From Ashinkailepas kermadecensis (taxonomy: Eukaryota; Arthropoda; Thecostraca; Neolepadidae): a stretch of DNA of 64,000 nucleotides. The stretch spans positions 1-64,000 of the forward strand of contig JAOTOM010001593.1 in NCBI GenBank assembly GCA_034440615.1, read 5' to 3'. Of this stretch, positions 21,691-32,799 are shown one piece after another; position 1 is the first letter of the stretch; each line of letters opens with the position of its first letter. The notes beneath the pieces are model-generated. The model did not search any database. It was not told the origin of the DNA and worked only from the letters and a program-made list of their open reading frames with translations. Position numbers and translations under genes: made by a program.

Positions 21691-21766
21691 GTCGAGAGTG
21701 TAGCCAAGAAGGGCCTTGTGGCTCATAGTTGCACTGATCTTTTATGTCTTTATATCTTTATGATAG

Positions 21767-22420
21767 TCCCACCGATGGCCCAGGAACCAGTGAAGACCGC
21801 CCGTTCACTCTGGTGGCCTATCACTTACGACGGTTTCCAGGCGACAGACCGTCACTGTCTACGTCGCCACTATACCATGTAGTGTGACCAGCGTACTAGT
21901 GTCCGGAGACACTGCGCCGACTGCGCCGTCTGTGCTGTAGAGTATCCTGCCGCCATTGCTGACACCAGGCCTGAAGCCGAGGCTTCCAGAAATATGTCGG
22001 CTGCGGTGGCCAGTTGGCCCAGAGGAGCTTCCATGACAGCAGCGATACTGCTGCCCAAGCTGCCTGCGGCAGCCGTTGAAGAAGTGATCTTCATCAACAG
22101 CTGAAGGACGTATGCGGCATCTCCTGCTGTACCCAGTTCTGAGTAAATCCACAGGAGCAGTTTCAACGGCTTCTGGTCTTCGAGCTGCTGGGGGGGGGAA
22201 TTAGAGCTTTCAGGATGGCCGCTCGCGATTGCGCTAACCTAATATCCATGCTTTTAGCAAAGCATTCGAATTTACATTCTGCATTTTATTCGCATACCCC
22301 GATATCGCTCATTTTGTCAGGATATTCAAGATATTGATCTTAGTCGCTTGACAAAGTAAGGCAAAGAACAATTATTCAGTGGAACACGCAATTTGATCTC
22401 CAGAGGTCAAGAAAAGCCAT
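21767..22420. other. no recognised gene
   Basis: CCCACCGATGG-type sequence continues from the LINE target site. The minus strand has two overlapping ~97-codon open frames (21859-22166) of low-complexity Ala/Ser/Gly-rich composition without a domain I can name, so I do not call them genes. Confidence 0.5.
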
Positions 22421-22499
22421 TCGGATCCAAAACGGTGTACCGCATAAAAGTCAAAGTATTTCACTTAGCTGAATGATTCCAAAGCCTGGATGTTCGTTT

Positions 22500-24190
22500 T
22501 CCATCAAGGATGCAGCACATCGAATTATGTGACCTTCAATGTCACAGTTGGACCTCAGGTCACCAAGGTTAGCTTTATTCATGCACTAAATCAATTTACG
22601 GGGTGCCGAATAAAGTCATGGTGCCACATTGGATATACATGATTTTTTTTGCAGGTAATTGTCTACATAGCTCGTGCATAGTGAATCGAACACGTTCGAT
22701 TAACCCTTAATGGTTACCAATTCATTCACGTTCGAAAAAGATGACCAAAATGAAGTACCTATGCCAAATTCACGGGTACCTGATAATTTCAGCACTATTT
22801 TACTTCATGCCATGAATTAACACAAATACATTGACTGTGGCTCATCGATGCACCACATTCAAGTGCCTGAAGTACCATCTCAAAGTTTGACCTATGTTTA
22901 CAAAACATAGTTTTAACCTCGCGCTATTGCCATCTACGGGTACCGAACAAAATCTTCCTGAAAATATTAATCGGATGGAAATTAGCGCCGAATAATCTCT
23001 TATCGAACAAGAAGGCAGCACATCCAAGTATGTCACCTTCAAGGTCGACGTTTGACCTCAGGTCAAGATAAACACTAACATTGCGCCCTATGTGAAAATT
23101 GCTAGGTACTGAATAACATGTTCCTGAAACATTTATCGGATGTATACTGGCGCCGCATAATCTTCCATCGAACAAGGAAGCAGCACATCCGAGCATGTGA
23201 CCTTCAAGGTCAATGTTTAACCTCAGTTCAGGATTGAGGAAACTCAGTGTACTGTATGCAACGTCCACTGGTGTACTGTATGTTGATCAGACGAACGAAT
23301 TCATGTAGACTATCTTAACACTGATACACGCACAATCGATTCAAGAAGCAACACACTGCGTGACCTGACCTCTATCGATGATACATTTAACAGGTAGCAC
23401 TAGCGTCTCATTCAGCAACGCATTCAGAAACGTTTTCACAACTATCCTCTGCCACAGGATATTGCCACTGGTGGCGCTAGTTGACCCGCTGGTCGCCGTG
23501 GACTCCTATCGGATTCGACTGAAAATTTAACACAAGCTTCACAGCCATACCCGCACATGCACCACAGCCGTCACTGTCTACGTCGCCACTATGCCATGTA
23601 GTGTGCACATTCACCACAGCCGTACCCGCACATGCACCACGGCACGATTACATGCTACGACGAGCAATTCACCTACAGAGGCAAAAAGGTCAACGAGATC
23701 AAATATGGGGTACCGCATAACTTGTCGGGGAAATTACTTATTGGAACGATTGAAACGCTTGTGCGCAGCAATCAAGCTAGGATGCAGTAAATCAAATCAC
23801 CCGGCCACTCAAACTCACCATTTGACCTCAGGTCTAGGAATAATTTGACATTACGCTCGAGGGGAAGTTACAGGGATACCGATTGACATCTTCCTGAATA
23901 CATCTATTGGATGGATATTAGCGTTGAATAGTCTCCCACCGATCAAGGAAGCAGCACATCCGAGGCTGTTATCTTCAAGGCCAACGCTTGACTTCAGGTC
24001 AGGAATGATAAAATTCATAGAATTAATGTGGTCCACTACTACTTTATGTTATGTGGCATTATTCGACGCTAATATCCATCCGACAAATGCATTCAGGAAG
24101 AAGTTATTCGATACGCCATAATTTTCTCATAGGGCGTAATGTTAAAGCGTCCTTTACCTGCGGTCAAATGGTGACCTTGAGTGAACAGAT
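22500..24190. repeat. divergent ~166-bp repeats with TGACCT/AGGTCA motifs
   Basis: Units share CAGCACATCCGAG, ACCTTCAAGGTC, TTGACCTCAGGTCA and ATCGGATGGA-TTAGCGC, in that order. Clear repeats of ACCTTCAAGGTC lie at about 23034 and 23200 (166 bp apart), with further diverged units near 22531 and 23970. The array is broken by other sequence around 23300-23800. The spacing is nucleosome-sized and satellite-like. Motifs resemble those of 4440-5216. Confidence 0.6.
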
Positions 24191-24656
24191 GATTTTGTGT
24201 GCTCCATTCCACCTTGATAGCGGTCGCACAAGCGTTTGATTTATTATAATAAGTAAATTATCCGGCAGGTTCTGCGGTTCCACATATTTGACATCGTTCA
24301 CCTTTGGACCCCGGTAGATGAAAGGATTCGTAGTAGCAAAATATCGTGTTGCGGTGTATGTGCAACAACGGCTGCGAAGGTTGTGCCAAATTTTCAGACG
24401 AATCAAACGCGCAAGAGAATTTGTAGCTTGGGTGAGGTGGGGGGTGTTTTGACAGGGACGAGAAGTTTATTTTGCCAGGGTGCCGGCTTTAGCCTACTCT
24501 TATCCAAGAGCACCCGATGGATCATTACCGTAAAACAAGGAGTAAATTGTCCACACCGCCTATCACGCCGGCCGTCGTGCGTTAGTTGTTAGGAGCGGGT
24601 TAGTCTAAGCATGCCATGCAGAATTGTCAGTTTGGTTAGTACGGTGTTTGCAATTT
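24191..24656. other. no recognised feature
   Basis: No domain or repeat is recognised. The segment ends where the 3' tail repeats of the minus-strand LINE begin. Confidence 0.4.
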
Positions 24657-24910
24657 AGCTCATCTACGTTCGCTGTACATCTGGGTAGCCGTTTTACGTT
24701 ATGAGTTGCAAGGCAAATCGGCTCATCTACGTCAGATGGCTCCTCTAGGTAGTCGTTTTACGTCATGCTATTTTTTCTTTTTCTTTATATTTTCCTAGAG
24801 CAGGTCGGCTCATCTACGTCAGACGGCACCGCTAGGTAGCCATTTATTTCTAATTCGGAAGCAAATCGGCTCATGTACGTCCGACGCCATTCGGGAATGG
24901 CTATTTACGT
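24657..24910 (-). repeat. 3' UTR tandem repeats of the minus-strand I-clade LINE
   Basis: Four imperfect units carrying GGCTCATCTACGTCAGAYGGC and CTAGGTAGCC start at about 24657, 24720, 24807 and 24868. They lie directly downstream (minus sense) of the ORF2 stop at 25016, so they are probably the 3' UTR and terminus of that LINE. Confidence 0.6.
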
Positions 24911-25015
24911 GCTTCCTACGAGTGCTTCGTGTTGATGTGAGTGTTCCTGGTGTGGTGTCTACAGTGTTCCTGCTAGTTCTGTGGCGTACAGATATTCCAA
25001 TAGCAATTGAAGGAG

Positions 25016-25415
25016 TTATGGGTACTTGTCACCGAGAAGCGATAGAAGCGACAAGGTGGTGCCCTCTCTTAGGCAGAATGCCTTAAGTGGTTGTCTTTGA
25101 GAGTTAAAGCTACACCAGTCTAGCAGGATGTGGCCTATGCTTAACGTGGTGTTGCAGATGTCGCAATGAGGTGTTGTATATTGATCACCCTCTAGTTGAG
25201 GCTGTGTTAGTTTTGTGCAACCAGTTATAAGTCCAGTGAGGATGACCTTTTTTGTCGGTGAGATTGATTTGATGTGCACCATGTGCCTACCGCTGGCTTC
25301 GTGTCGTGGGTGTGGTTTGATTTGTGTTGTGTTGAGTTGTGTCGTGTCTATCTTTTCTGGTGATGTTGACGAATGTGGCGTTGTAGGAGTGCTTTGCAAT
25401 TGTCTACCGAATAAT
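25016..25415 (-). pseudogene. C-terminal end of minus-strand I-clade ORF2
   Basis: This open frame ends the polyprotein whose RNase H is at 36135-36850. It contains the post-RNase H segment (VILTGLITGCTKLTQPQL) and a Cys/His cluster (CDICNTTLSIGHILLDWC), matching the C-terminus of I-clade ORF2 (compare CTTCHRILTIKHILIYC near 53539). Reading continues across the neighbouring insertion: the residues encoded at 28621-28594 join directly to those at 25415 when the plus-strand LINE and one target duplication are removed. Confidence 0.8.
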
Positions 25416-25429
25416 ACATGCTGAGGTAA

Positions 25430-28400
25430 CCTTCCAAGTGGATATTTAACCGAGCCGATTGGGGTGCGTTCCAAACAAGTCTTGAGAGCAGACTCCGATA
25501 ATTATCCGATGAACTTGTTGTCTCCGTGGATATATTCACGATGGCAACTGTGCAGAGCGCTCAGCAGCACATCCCTCGTTCATCAAGAACTTTAGTTCGA
25601 GTACCCGTCCTGTGGTGGTCGGAAAAATACCGAGAGGCGTTGCGTGCCAGGAAGAGGGCTTTTCGTACCTTTAATATAAATAGTTGTACGCAAAATTTAA
25701 TAGCTTTCCGGAAAGCACGGACATTCGCTAGGCGTACTATGGCTGAAGCGAAACGAGATTCATGGAAAGTTTACGTCAATACGTTTAATCGATCCACATC
25801 ATTGCCATCTGTATGGTCCCGCATTAAGCGCTTTTCTGGAAGGTATACTCCACTTCCACTCCCCACCCTACACATGGCCGGTCGAGATATCATTGACCCG
25901 GAAGAAGTAGCGGACGAGATTGAACGAGCTTTATCAGCACGCTCGAAAAATAGTTTTATAGTGCGCTTATCGACCTACAAGGCTCGATGCGAAGCACGGC
26001 CCCTTTATTTTTCAACTATAGACCTCCTCGAATACAACATTCCATTTTCAATTTCCGAACTGACTGCAGCAATCAGCACTCTGAAGACCGTGGCAGAGGG
26101 TCCGGACACATTGCATAATGCTATTATTAAACGTCTGCCAACAACAGCCTTAGAAACTCTCCTGAATGCATTAAATGGCATATGGACAACGGGCACATTT
26201 CCATCTTCCTGGCGGAAAACAATCGTAGTGCCTATACGCAAGCCAAATAAAACCGGTATGGACCCACTGCGTTATCGCCCAATCTCGCTCACTTGCTCCT
26301 TATGTAAGTTATTCGAAACAAATGGTGAATGTCCGACTAGTGTGGTTTTTAGAACGTAACAATCCCCTCTCTATGATACAGAGTGGTTTCCGAAAACATC
26401 GCAGCACTTTTGATCACGTTTAACACTCGACTCTCTTGTGCGCTCTAGTTTTAGAAAGAAATGCCACACAGCTGAGATATTCTCGATATTAACGGAGCAT
26501 ATGATACTGCATGGTGACACGATATTATCATGAAGCTGCACCTCATGGGTATCAGAGACTCCATTGGGTTATTCTTGACAATTTTTTTTAGCTGCAAGAA
26601 CTCTTCGTGTCAGAGTAGGAGGTTTCCTCTCTGGCACATTCCAACAAGTTTACGGAGTTCCGCAGGGAAGTGTGCTGAGTGTCGCATTGTTCGCTATTGC
26701 CATCAACGACGTGGGCTCCTCACTGCCAACTTCCATTGGAAAAACACTATTAGTAGATGATTTTACCGTTTGGTGTTCTTCGCGTACTGTACACACGGTA
26801 GAGTGACAACTCCAACTGGCTGTCCGGAAGGTGCAGGATTGGTGTGACAAAACGGGATTCGCCATGTCGACATCGAAAACCATTGCTGTTCACTTCTGCC
26901 GCAAACGTTCTTGCACCGATCCGGTGATTATGATGCACGGGAACCGCATTCCTTTCAAACCAGCTGCCAAGTTTTTAGGTGTGTGGATTGACCGTCGACT
27001 AACATACAGAACCCACATCAATGATCTTGCGCAGAAATGCGCAAATAGACTGCAAGTGATGAGAACTGTCTCCAGATGTTCGCATGGCGCAGACAGACAT
27101 GTCTTACTTCTTATGTATCGATCTCTTGTGCGTTCTAAAATTGACTGTGGATGCTTTATTTATGACGGAGCGTGTGCCACAACCAAGCGTTGTCTTGATG
27201 TGATCCACAATGCAGCTCTTCGCATCGCTACTGGAGCCTTTCGCACTTCACCGGCTGAAAGTGTAATGGCAGAAGTAGACGAGCCACCTCATGGGCTACG
27301 CCGTAAGTTATTGGGCGCGAGATACGCATGCGATGTTGCTCAAAACCGGAAACATCCAGCCTATCAGTGGATATTATCGGGGACATCAAGAGCACGTCAC
27401 AGAGCTCATCAGTGTGGATTACCGTTTTCCATTCGTATGGCTTCGATCCTTCGTGACTGTAATATCAGGCCGCGTTGTGTAGCACGTGTTATTGCGCCAA
27501 GCACTCCCCCACGTGTTATTACGCCGAGCACTCCCCCTTGGCACGTTGTCCGAGTGCAAACTGACGTGACTTTGTCCTGCTCAAAGAAAGGACATGTAAA
27601 CCCGGAGGAACTCCGCATATTGGCATTGGAAAAATACATGAATATCACGACTTTTCGCGGATTTACACAGACGGTTCAAAGTCAGTCTCTGGTGTTGGAT
27701 GTGCTTACGCCAGTCAACACAGAGTTGGATCTTTTTGTTTACCGACACAAACATCGATTTTTACTGCCGAATTGTATGCCATTCTGCAAGCCCTCTATTT
27801 TATACAGGGAGACCGGTCCACAAAGCACGTGGTTTTCACAAACTCTTTAAGCAGTCTCCTGGCATTGAAAACCTTTAACCAGGATAACCGACTTGTTCGG
27901 AGGAATATCAAAGTCGTTAAATCCCTACATGATATCGGCAGAAATATCGTGTTCTGCTGGGTTCCCAGCCATGTCGGACTCGCGGGAAATGAAGCTGCTG
28001 ACATGACCGCCAAACACGCCATCAGCAATGGCCGTTTGGTCCATCTACGGCTCCCTCCAAGAGACCTATACCCTACTATATTGTCAAATATAAAGTCATA
28101 ATGGCAACGAACCTGGAACTCGAAGTGTAGTAAGCTCAGTGTTTTAAAACCGATATTAGGAAAGTGGCGATCCTCGCACCGAACTCAACGACGGGAAAAA
28201 GTAATACTCTGCCGATTGAGAATAGGTCATACCTTCGCAACACACAGTTGCATGCTGACCGGTGATGACCGACCTTTATGTCCATGCTGTTCTAACCCGC
28301 TTACCGTGTACCATGTTTTAGTAGACTGTGTACTGTTAGAACCTCTACGACGCCAGATTTTAGGACGACTGAACGCCGACACTTCTTTACGAATGCTAAT

Positions 28401-28593
28401 AGGGAATGACTCTGAGGTCGTGGCGTCTGGGAATATTTTTACCTTCCTTCGACAAGTTCGCCTTGAGGTGATATACCGCCACCCGTGAATATTAATAACA
28501 AGCTATTATAGCAGAACCGTAGATTGATTATAATAGTCCTGGGCGCAAAATGACCCTGGATGTCGACGCGCCACTAAACTCCAGTCCACCATC
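25430..28593 (+). mobile_element. 5'-truncated I-clade LINE
   Basis: Flanked by ACATGCTGAGGTAA (25416-25429) and ACATGCTGGGGTAA (28594-28607), a 14-bp target duplication with one mismatch. It starts in the linker between endonuclease and RT and ends with a 3' UTR containing GTCGACGCGCCACTAAACTC. It inserted into the older minus-strand I-clade LINE. Confidence 0.9.
25526..28488 (+). pseudogene. I-clade ORF2 remnant: RT, RNase H, C-terminal domain
   Basis: The linker (VLWWSEKYREALRARKRAF) and RT fingers (EGPDTLHNAIIKRLP; LRYRPISLTCSLCKLFE) are open for 277 codons to 26359. Frame changes follow. Motif B reads GVPQGSVLS (about 26658) and the catalytic box reads LVDDFTVW (about 26750), the variant with Val in place of Ala. 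The thumb and C-terminal part lie in the open frame 26831-27660. RNase H (YTDGSKS about 27661, FTAELYAIL about 27759, GNEAADM about 27987) needs another shift. Its third acidic residue is Asn (FTNSLSS, about 27837), which should abolish RNase H activity. The C-terminal Cys/His cluster CPCC...YHVLVDC is at about 28282-28330. At least four frameshifts: dead. Confidence 0.85.
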
Positions 28594-28839
28594 ACATGCT
28601 GGGGTAAGTGTTCAATGCTAAGCAAGGGCGTCGCCACCGGGGGGGGCAGGGGGGCAGTCGCCCCCCTGCCGTGAAACAGGGGGCGCCGCCCCCCTGAAAT
28701 TTGAGGAGGCCCCTATCCGAAAATGCACAGCAAAAAAGTGAGCAAGGAGGCCGACGGGACAGAATATCATGCTGTCAATGAGGCCTCAAAACTGACGAGG
28801 TCACCAGGAAATATAATCAGGTCTCTATAAGAGACGTAG

Positions 28840-30530
28840 AACAAAGATTGGGAGGAGGCCCCCAGGACGAAAAGGAGGCCCCATGACGAAAAGGAGGCCC
28901 CCATGACGAAAAGGAGGCCTCAAGACGTAGAACAGAGATTGGGAGGAGGCCCCCAGGACGAAAAGGAGGCCCCCGGGACGAAAAGGAGGCCCCCAGGACG
29001 AAAAGGAGGCCCCAAGACGTAGAACAGAGATTGGGAGGAGGCCCCCATGACGAAAAGGAGGCCTCAAGACGTAGAACAGAGATTGGGAGGAGGCCCCCAG
29101 GACGAAAAGGAGGCACCCCGGAACGAAAAGGAGGCCCCCCAGGACGAAAAAGAGGCCCCAAGACGTAGAACAGATATTGGGAGGAGGCCCCCATGACGAA
29201 AAGGAGGCCTCAAGACGTAGAACAGAGATTGGGAGGAGGCCCCCAGGACGAAAAGGAGGCCCCCCGGGACGAAAAGGAGACCCCAGGACGAAAAGGATGC
29301 ACCCAAGGACGAAAAGGAGGCCCCAAGACGTAGAACAGAGATTGGAAGGAGGCCCCCAGAACGAAAAGGAGGCCCCCAGGACGAAAAGGAGGCCCCAGGA
29401 CGAAAAGGAGGCACCAAGACGTAGAACAGAGATTGGGAGGAGGCCCCCAGGACGAAAAGGAGACCCCAGGACGAAAAGGATGCACCCAAGGACGAAAAGG
29501 AGGCCCCAAGACGTAGAACAGAGATGGGGAGGAGGCCCCCAGGACGAAAAGGAGGCCCCCCGGGACGAAAAGGAGGCCCCAGGACGAAAAGGAAGGCACC
29601 AAGACGTAGAACAGAGATTGGGAGGAGGCCCCCAGGACGAAAAGGAGGCCCCCAGGACGAAAAGGAGGCCCCAGGACGAAGGACGCAGTCCATGCGCCCC
29701 TACACTCCAACAATCAATCAACCAACCCCAGGACGAAAAGGATGCACCAAGGGACGAAAAGGATGCCCAAAAGACGTAGAACAGATATTGGGATGAGGTC
29801 CCCAGGACGAAAAGGAGGCCCCTAAGACGTAGAACAGAGATTGTGAGGTGGCCCCCAGGACGAAAAGGAGGCCCCCAGGACGAAAAGGAGGCCACCAGGA
29901 CGAAAAGGATGCCCCTAAGACGTAGAACAGAGATTGTGAGGTGGCCCCCAGGACGAAAAGGATGTCCCATAACGCAAAGGAAGCCCCCAAGACGTAGAAC
30001 AGAGATTGGGACGAGGCCCCCAGGACGAAAAGCAGGCCCCCCGGGACGAAAAGGAGGCCCTAGGACGAAAAGGAGACCTCCAGGACGAAAAGGAAGCTCC
30101 CAGGACGAAAAGGAGGCCCCCAGGACGAAAGACGCAGCTCATGCGCCCCTACACTCCAACAATCAACCAACCAACCCCAGGACGAAAAGGATGCACCAAA
30201 GGACGAAAAGGATGCCCCAAAGACGTAGAACAGAGATTGGGATGAGGTCCCCAGGACGAAAAGGAGGCCCCCAGGACGAAAAGGAGGCCCCTAAGACGTA
30301 GAACAGAGATTGTGAGGTGGCCCCCAGGACGAAAAGGAGGCCCCAGGACGAAAAGGAGGCCCCTAGAACGAAAAGGATGCACCCAAGGCCGAAAAGGGCG
30401 TAGGACTAGACGTAGAACAGAGAACAGAGATAGGAAGGTAGCCCCCAGGACGAAAAGGAGGCCCCAGGACGAAAAGGAGACCCCAGCACGAAAAGGAGGC
30501 CCTCAGGACGGAAAGGATGCCACCGAGACG
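28840..30530. repeat. GGACGAAAAGGAGGCCCCC minisatellite, copy 1
   Basis: Dozens of ~19-20-bp units (AGGACGAAAAGGAGGCCCCC and variants) alternate with AAGACGTAGAACAGAGATTG modules, in a loose higher-order order. Two blocks are broken by the segment CCTACACTCCAACAATCAA (about 29699 and 30149). Long frames open on both strands (up to 381 codons on the minus strand, reading repeats of SSWGPPFRPGGLL) arise because the period keeps stops out; I do not regard them as genes. Confidence 0.9.
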
Positions 30531-32799
30531 GGCAAGAAGCCACCCAGGTTAGGCGAAAAGGCTTCTGATGGGTGGCAGGATATTCTTAAGTTGGAAAATG
30601 AGGCCCGCAAGACGGAAGAGGATGCCCTGCAATATAAAATTAAGACCTGATAGGGGAGACTTCTCCGGACGCAATAGGGGCCCCAAGACGGGTAAGAAGG
30701 TTTCCGCAGGAATGAGAGAAGGCCACCAAGACCAGCCAGATGAGGCCCATATTTTGGAAGAGGAGGAACCTGGAAGAGAAGATCTAGGACTAGGACGCAA
30801 AAGCACCCTGCTAAGAGGATAATGAGGCTCCAGACACAGATAAGGAGGCCCCCATGACGTGAGAGGAGGCCCCTAATTTGAAAAAGGAGTCACCTAGGAG
30901 AGGGTAGGAGTCCCCAGAAATGAAGAGAGTGTCAAAAATGGCACGGAGGCTACCAGGATTGCAAAAGAGGCTCCAACACCGAAAAGGAGGCCCCAGTATA
31001 TGAGAGGAGGCCCTAAGACGGAACAGGAATGAAGATATGAGATGAGGCTTCGGAGACGCAAAAGCAGTCCCCTAACGGGTGAGGTTCCACCGAGATAGGA
31101 TGATCCAGAGACGTGGCAGGAGGCACCTAATTCGGAAGAGAACGACACAAGATTGGAAACGAGACCCCATGATGAACGAGGAGGCCCCTAAAATAGGAGA
31201 GAAAGGCCATTGGATAAGAGAGATGGCTCCCAAGCGGAAAAGAAGGCTCGAAGACGGCTAAGAAGGTCCCCGGGAAATAACAAGGCCACTAAGATAGGAA
31301 AGGTTGCCAGTAATTTAGCAGAGGCGGCGCCTGGGAGAGAAGAGGAGTCCACCAGGAGATAAGAGACCACCCCTAAGATGGGTAAAGATCGAATCCAGAG
31401 CGCAGATCAGGAGAACGCAGAGCAGGAGGCCCCCAAGACGTGAGAGGAGGCCCCTAATTTGAAAAAGAAGGCCTCTAGAAGAGAAATGAGGCACCTGCCG
31501 GACTCGGGAAGGAGTAGGTCTCTAGGACCAAATGAGGTCCCGAAGACCGGAAAGAGTTCCCAGGAAATGAGAGGAGGCCCTTAAGATGGGAGTGATAGCA
31601 GGTATGGAAGGAGGTGAGGTTTCCAAAATTGAAGATCCCTCAAGACGGGTAAGGCTTTGCTAGGATAAAGGAGGAGGCACACGAGGCGTGGCAAGAGGCC
31701 CCTAATTTGGCAGAAAATGCCCCTCGAAGATGAGAGGAAGCCACATGCCATGTTAAAGGGGCCCCAGAATGCAAGAGGAGGCCCTCCAAGACGGGAGAGG
31801 AGGACCATTGAATATGGAGGAGGGTAGGACACACAAGGAGACATCGAAAACCGGTAAAAAGGCTCTAGGAAATGAGACGACGCAACAGGAGGCCTATAAT
31901 TTGCAAGAAGAACCCCCTAAGAAATAGTAAGAGTCGAGTATGGGTATTTTAAAATCACGATATGGGCCGCAAAAGATCCGGCCGGGGCCCCCGCAAATTA
32001 CGCTGAGCCTGGGGTACCAAAAATTCACGCGCGGACCACGAAAATCATGCCAGGGGCACGGCAGGTCGTACCGTGCCCCAACAGTCTCATTGGGACAAAA
32101 ACAAATGAAGCCGGAGCAACGAAGAACAATCCGTACATGAATAATCACTCTGGGGGCCAAACAATGGCGCCAAAAGCATCCAAAACGCATTGGACCCCAA
32201 AAAGTGTCGAGGCCGCTATAGCTCGCGCTAGGGATCCAAGAAAATGACGTCGGGGCCCAAAAGATCACATTGGACCCAAAAAATTCGCGTCGCAGCCCTT
32301 GAAAATCACACTGGAGGTCCAGAAGGTCGCGCCGGGGCCCCAAAAGTTACAGCTGCCCCCAAAATCAATTTTAACCGGAATGTCACTCTGGGACGGAAAA
32401 AAAACTTCTTCAGTGGCCGCAGTGCTATATCAAAGGGGCAAATGCCCCCTCCATCCTGAGAGGGATAAGCTCCCAAGAATCGTATCGGGGCCTCAAAAAT
32501 CGCGCTGGGGCCACCAAAATTCGCGTCGGTGCACCAGAATTCGCGTATGGGTCTCCAAATAAATACGGCGAGCCCCGGAAAACTCGCTCCGAGGCCCGAA
32601 AAATTGCGACAGGAACCGCCAAAATCGCATTGGGGCCACAGCTAAATACAACGCATCGCACAAACTCGAACCGGGCCCCCCAAATATCGCGCTTGGGACC
32701 CACAATTCCCATCGATAGTCCCGTCGAGGCTCTACAAAATTGCCGTCTAGGGCCACACGTAAGCACAGCGTGACCACAAACACAAACACAAATCAAGCT
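30531..32799. repeat. degenerate short-period tandem region
   Basis: The period and wording drift: first GAGGCCCCTAATTTG and GAGGCCCCCAAGACG units (30.5-31.9 kb), then AAAATCGCGCYGGGGCCCC units of ~20-30 bp (31.95-32.8 kb). The region looks like one ancient tandem array that has decayed. The same order is found in copy 2 (58.1-60.4 kb). Confidence 0.7.

Larger units (their letters stand above)
13543..21760 (+). mobile_element. CR1/L2-like LINE, full length, split by nested insertions
   Basis: One element in two halves. The left half (13543-16877) runs from the 5' region through ORF1 and endonuclease into the RT fingers and stops at CGAATCAAT. The right half (20039-21760) resumes at AATTATCAAGGATAG, exactly the next codons of the RT, and runs to the 3' end near TTTATATCTTTA. 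Between them lies a 5'-truncated copy of the same family (16878-20038). A SINE interrupts the right half at 21086-21422. TGATAG flanks the whole on both sides, a likely 6-bp target duplication. ORF1 with an SGNH-type esterase plus ORF2 with APE endonuclease and RT, without RNase H, is the CR1/L2 group layout. All reading frames are broken. Confidence 0.85.

Noticed and set aside
21859..22166. Overlapping ~98-codon minus-strand frames, Ala/Ser/Gly-rich
   Set aside because: No motif, two frames open together, and no support from neighbours.
28817..30301. Open frames of up to 381 codons on both strands in the GGACGAAAAG minisatellite
   Set aside because: Repetitive peptides in several frames at once follow from a short period without stop codons. 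Frames differ between the two copies, and no start, domain or homologue is seen.
28840..30530. CRISPR-like array
   Set aside because: Units abut with no unique spacers, there are no cas genes, and the DNA is clearly eukaryotic.
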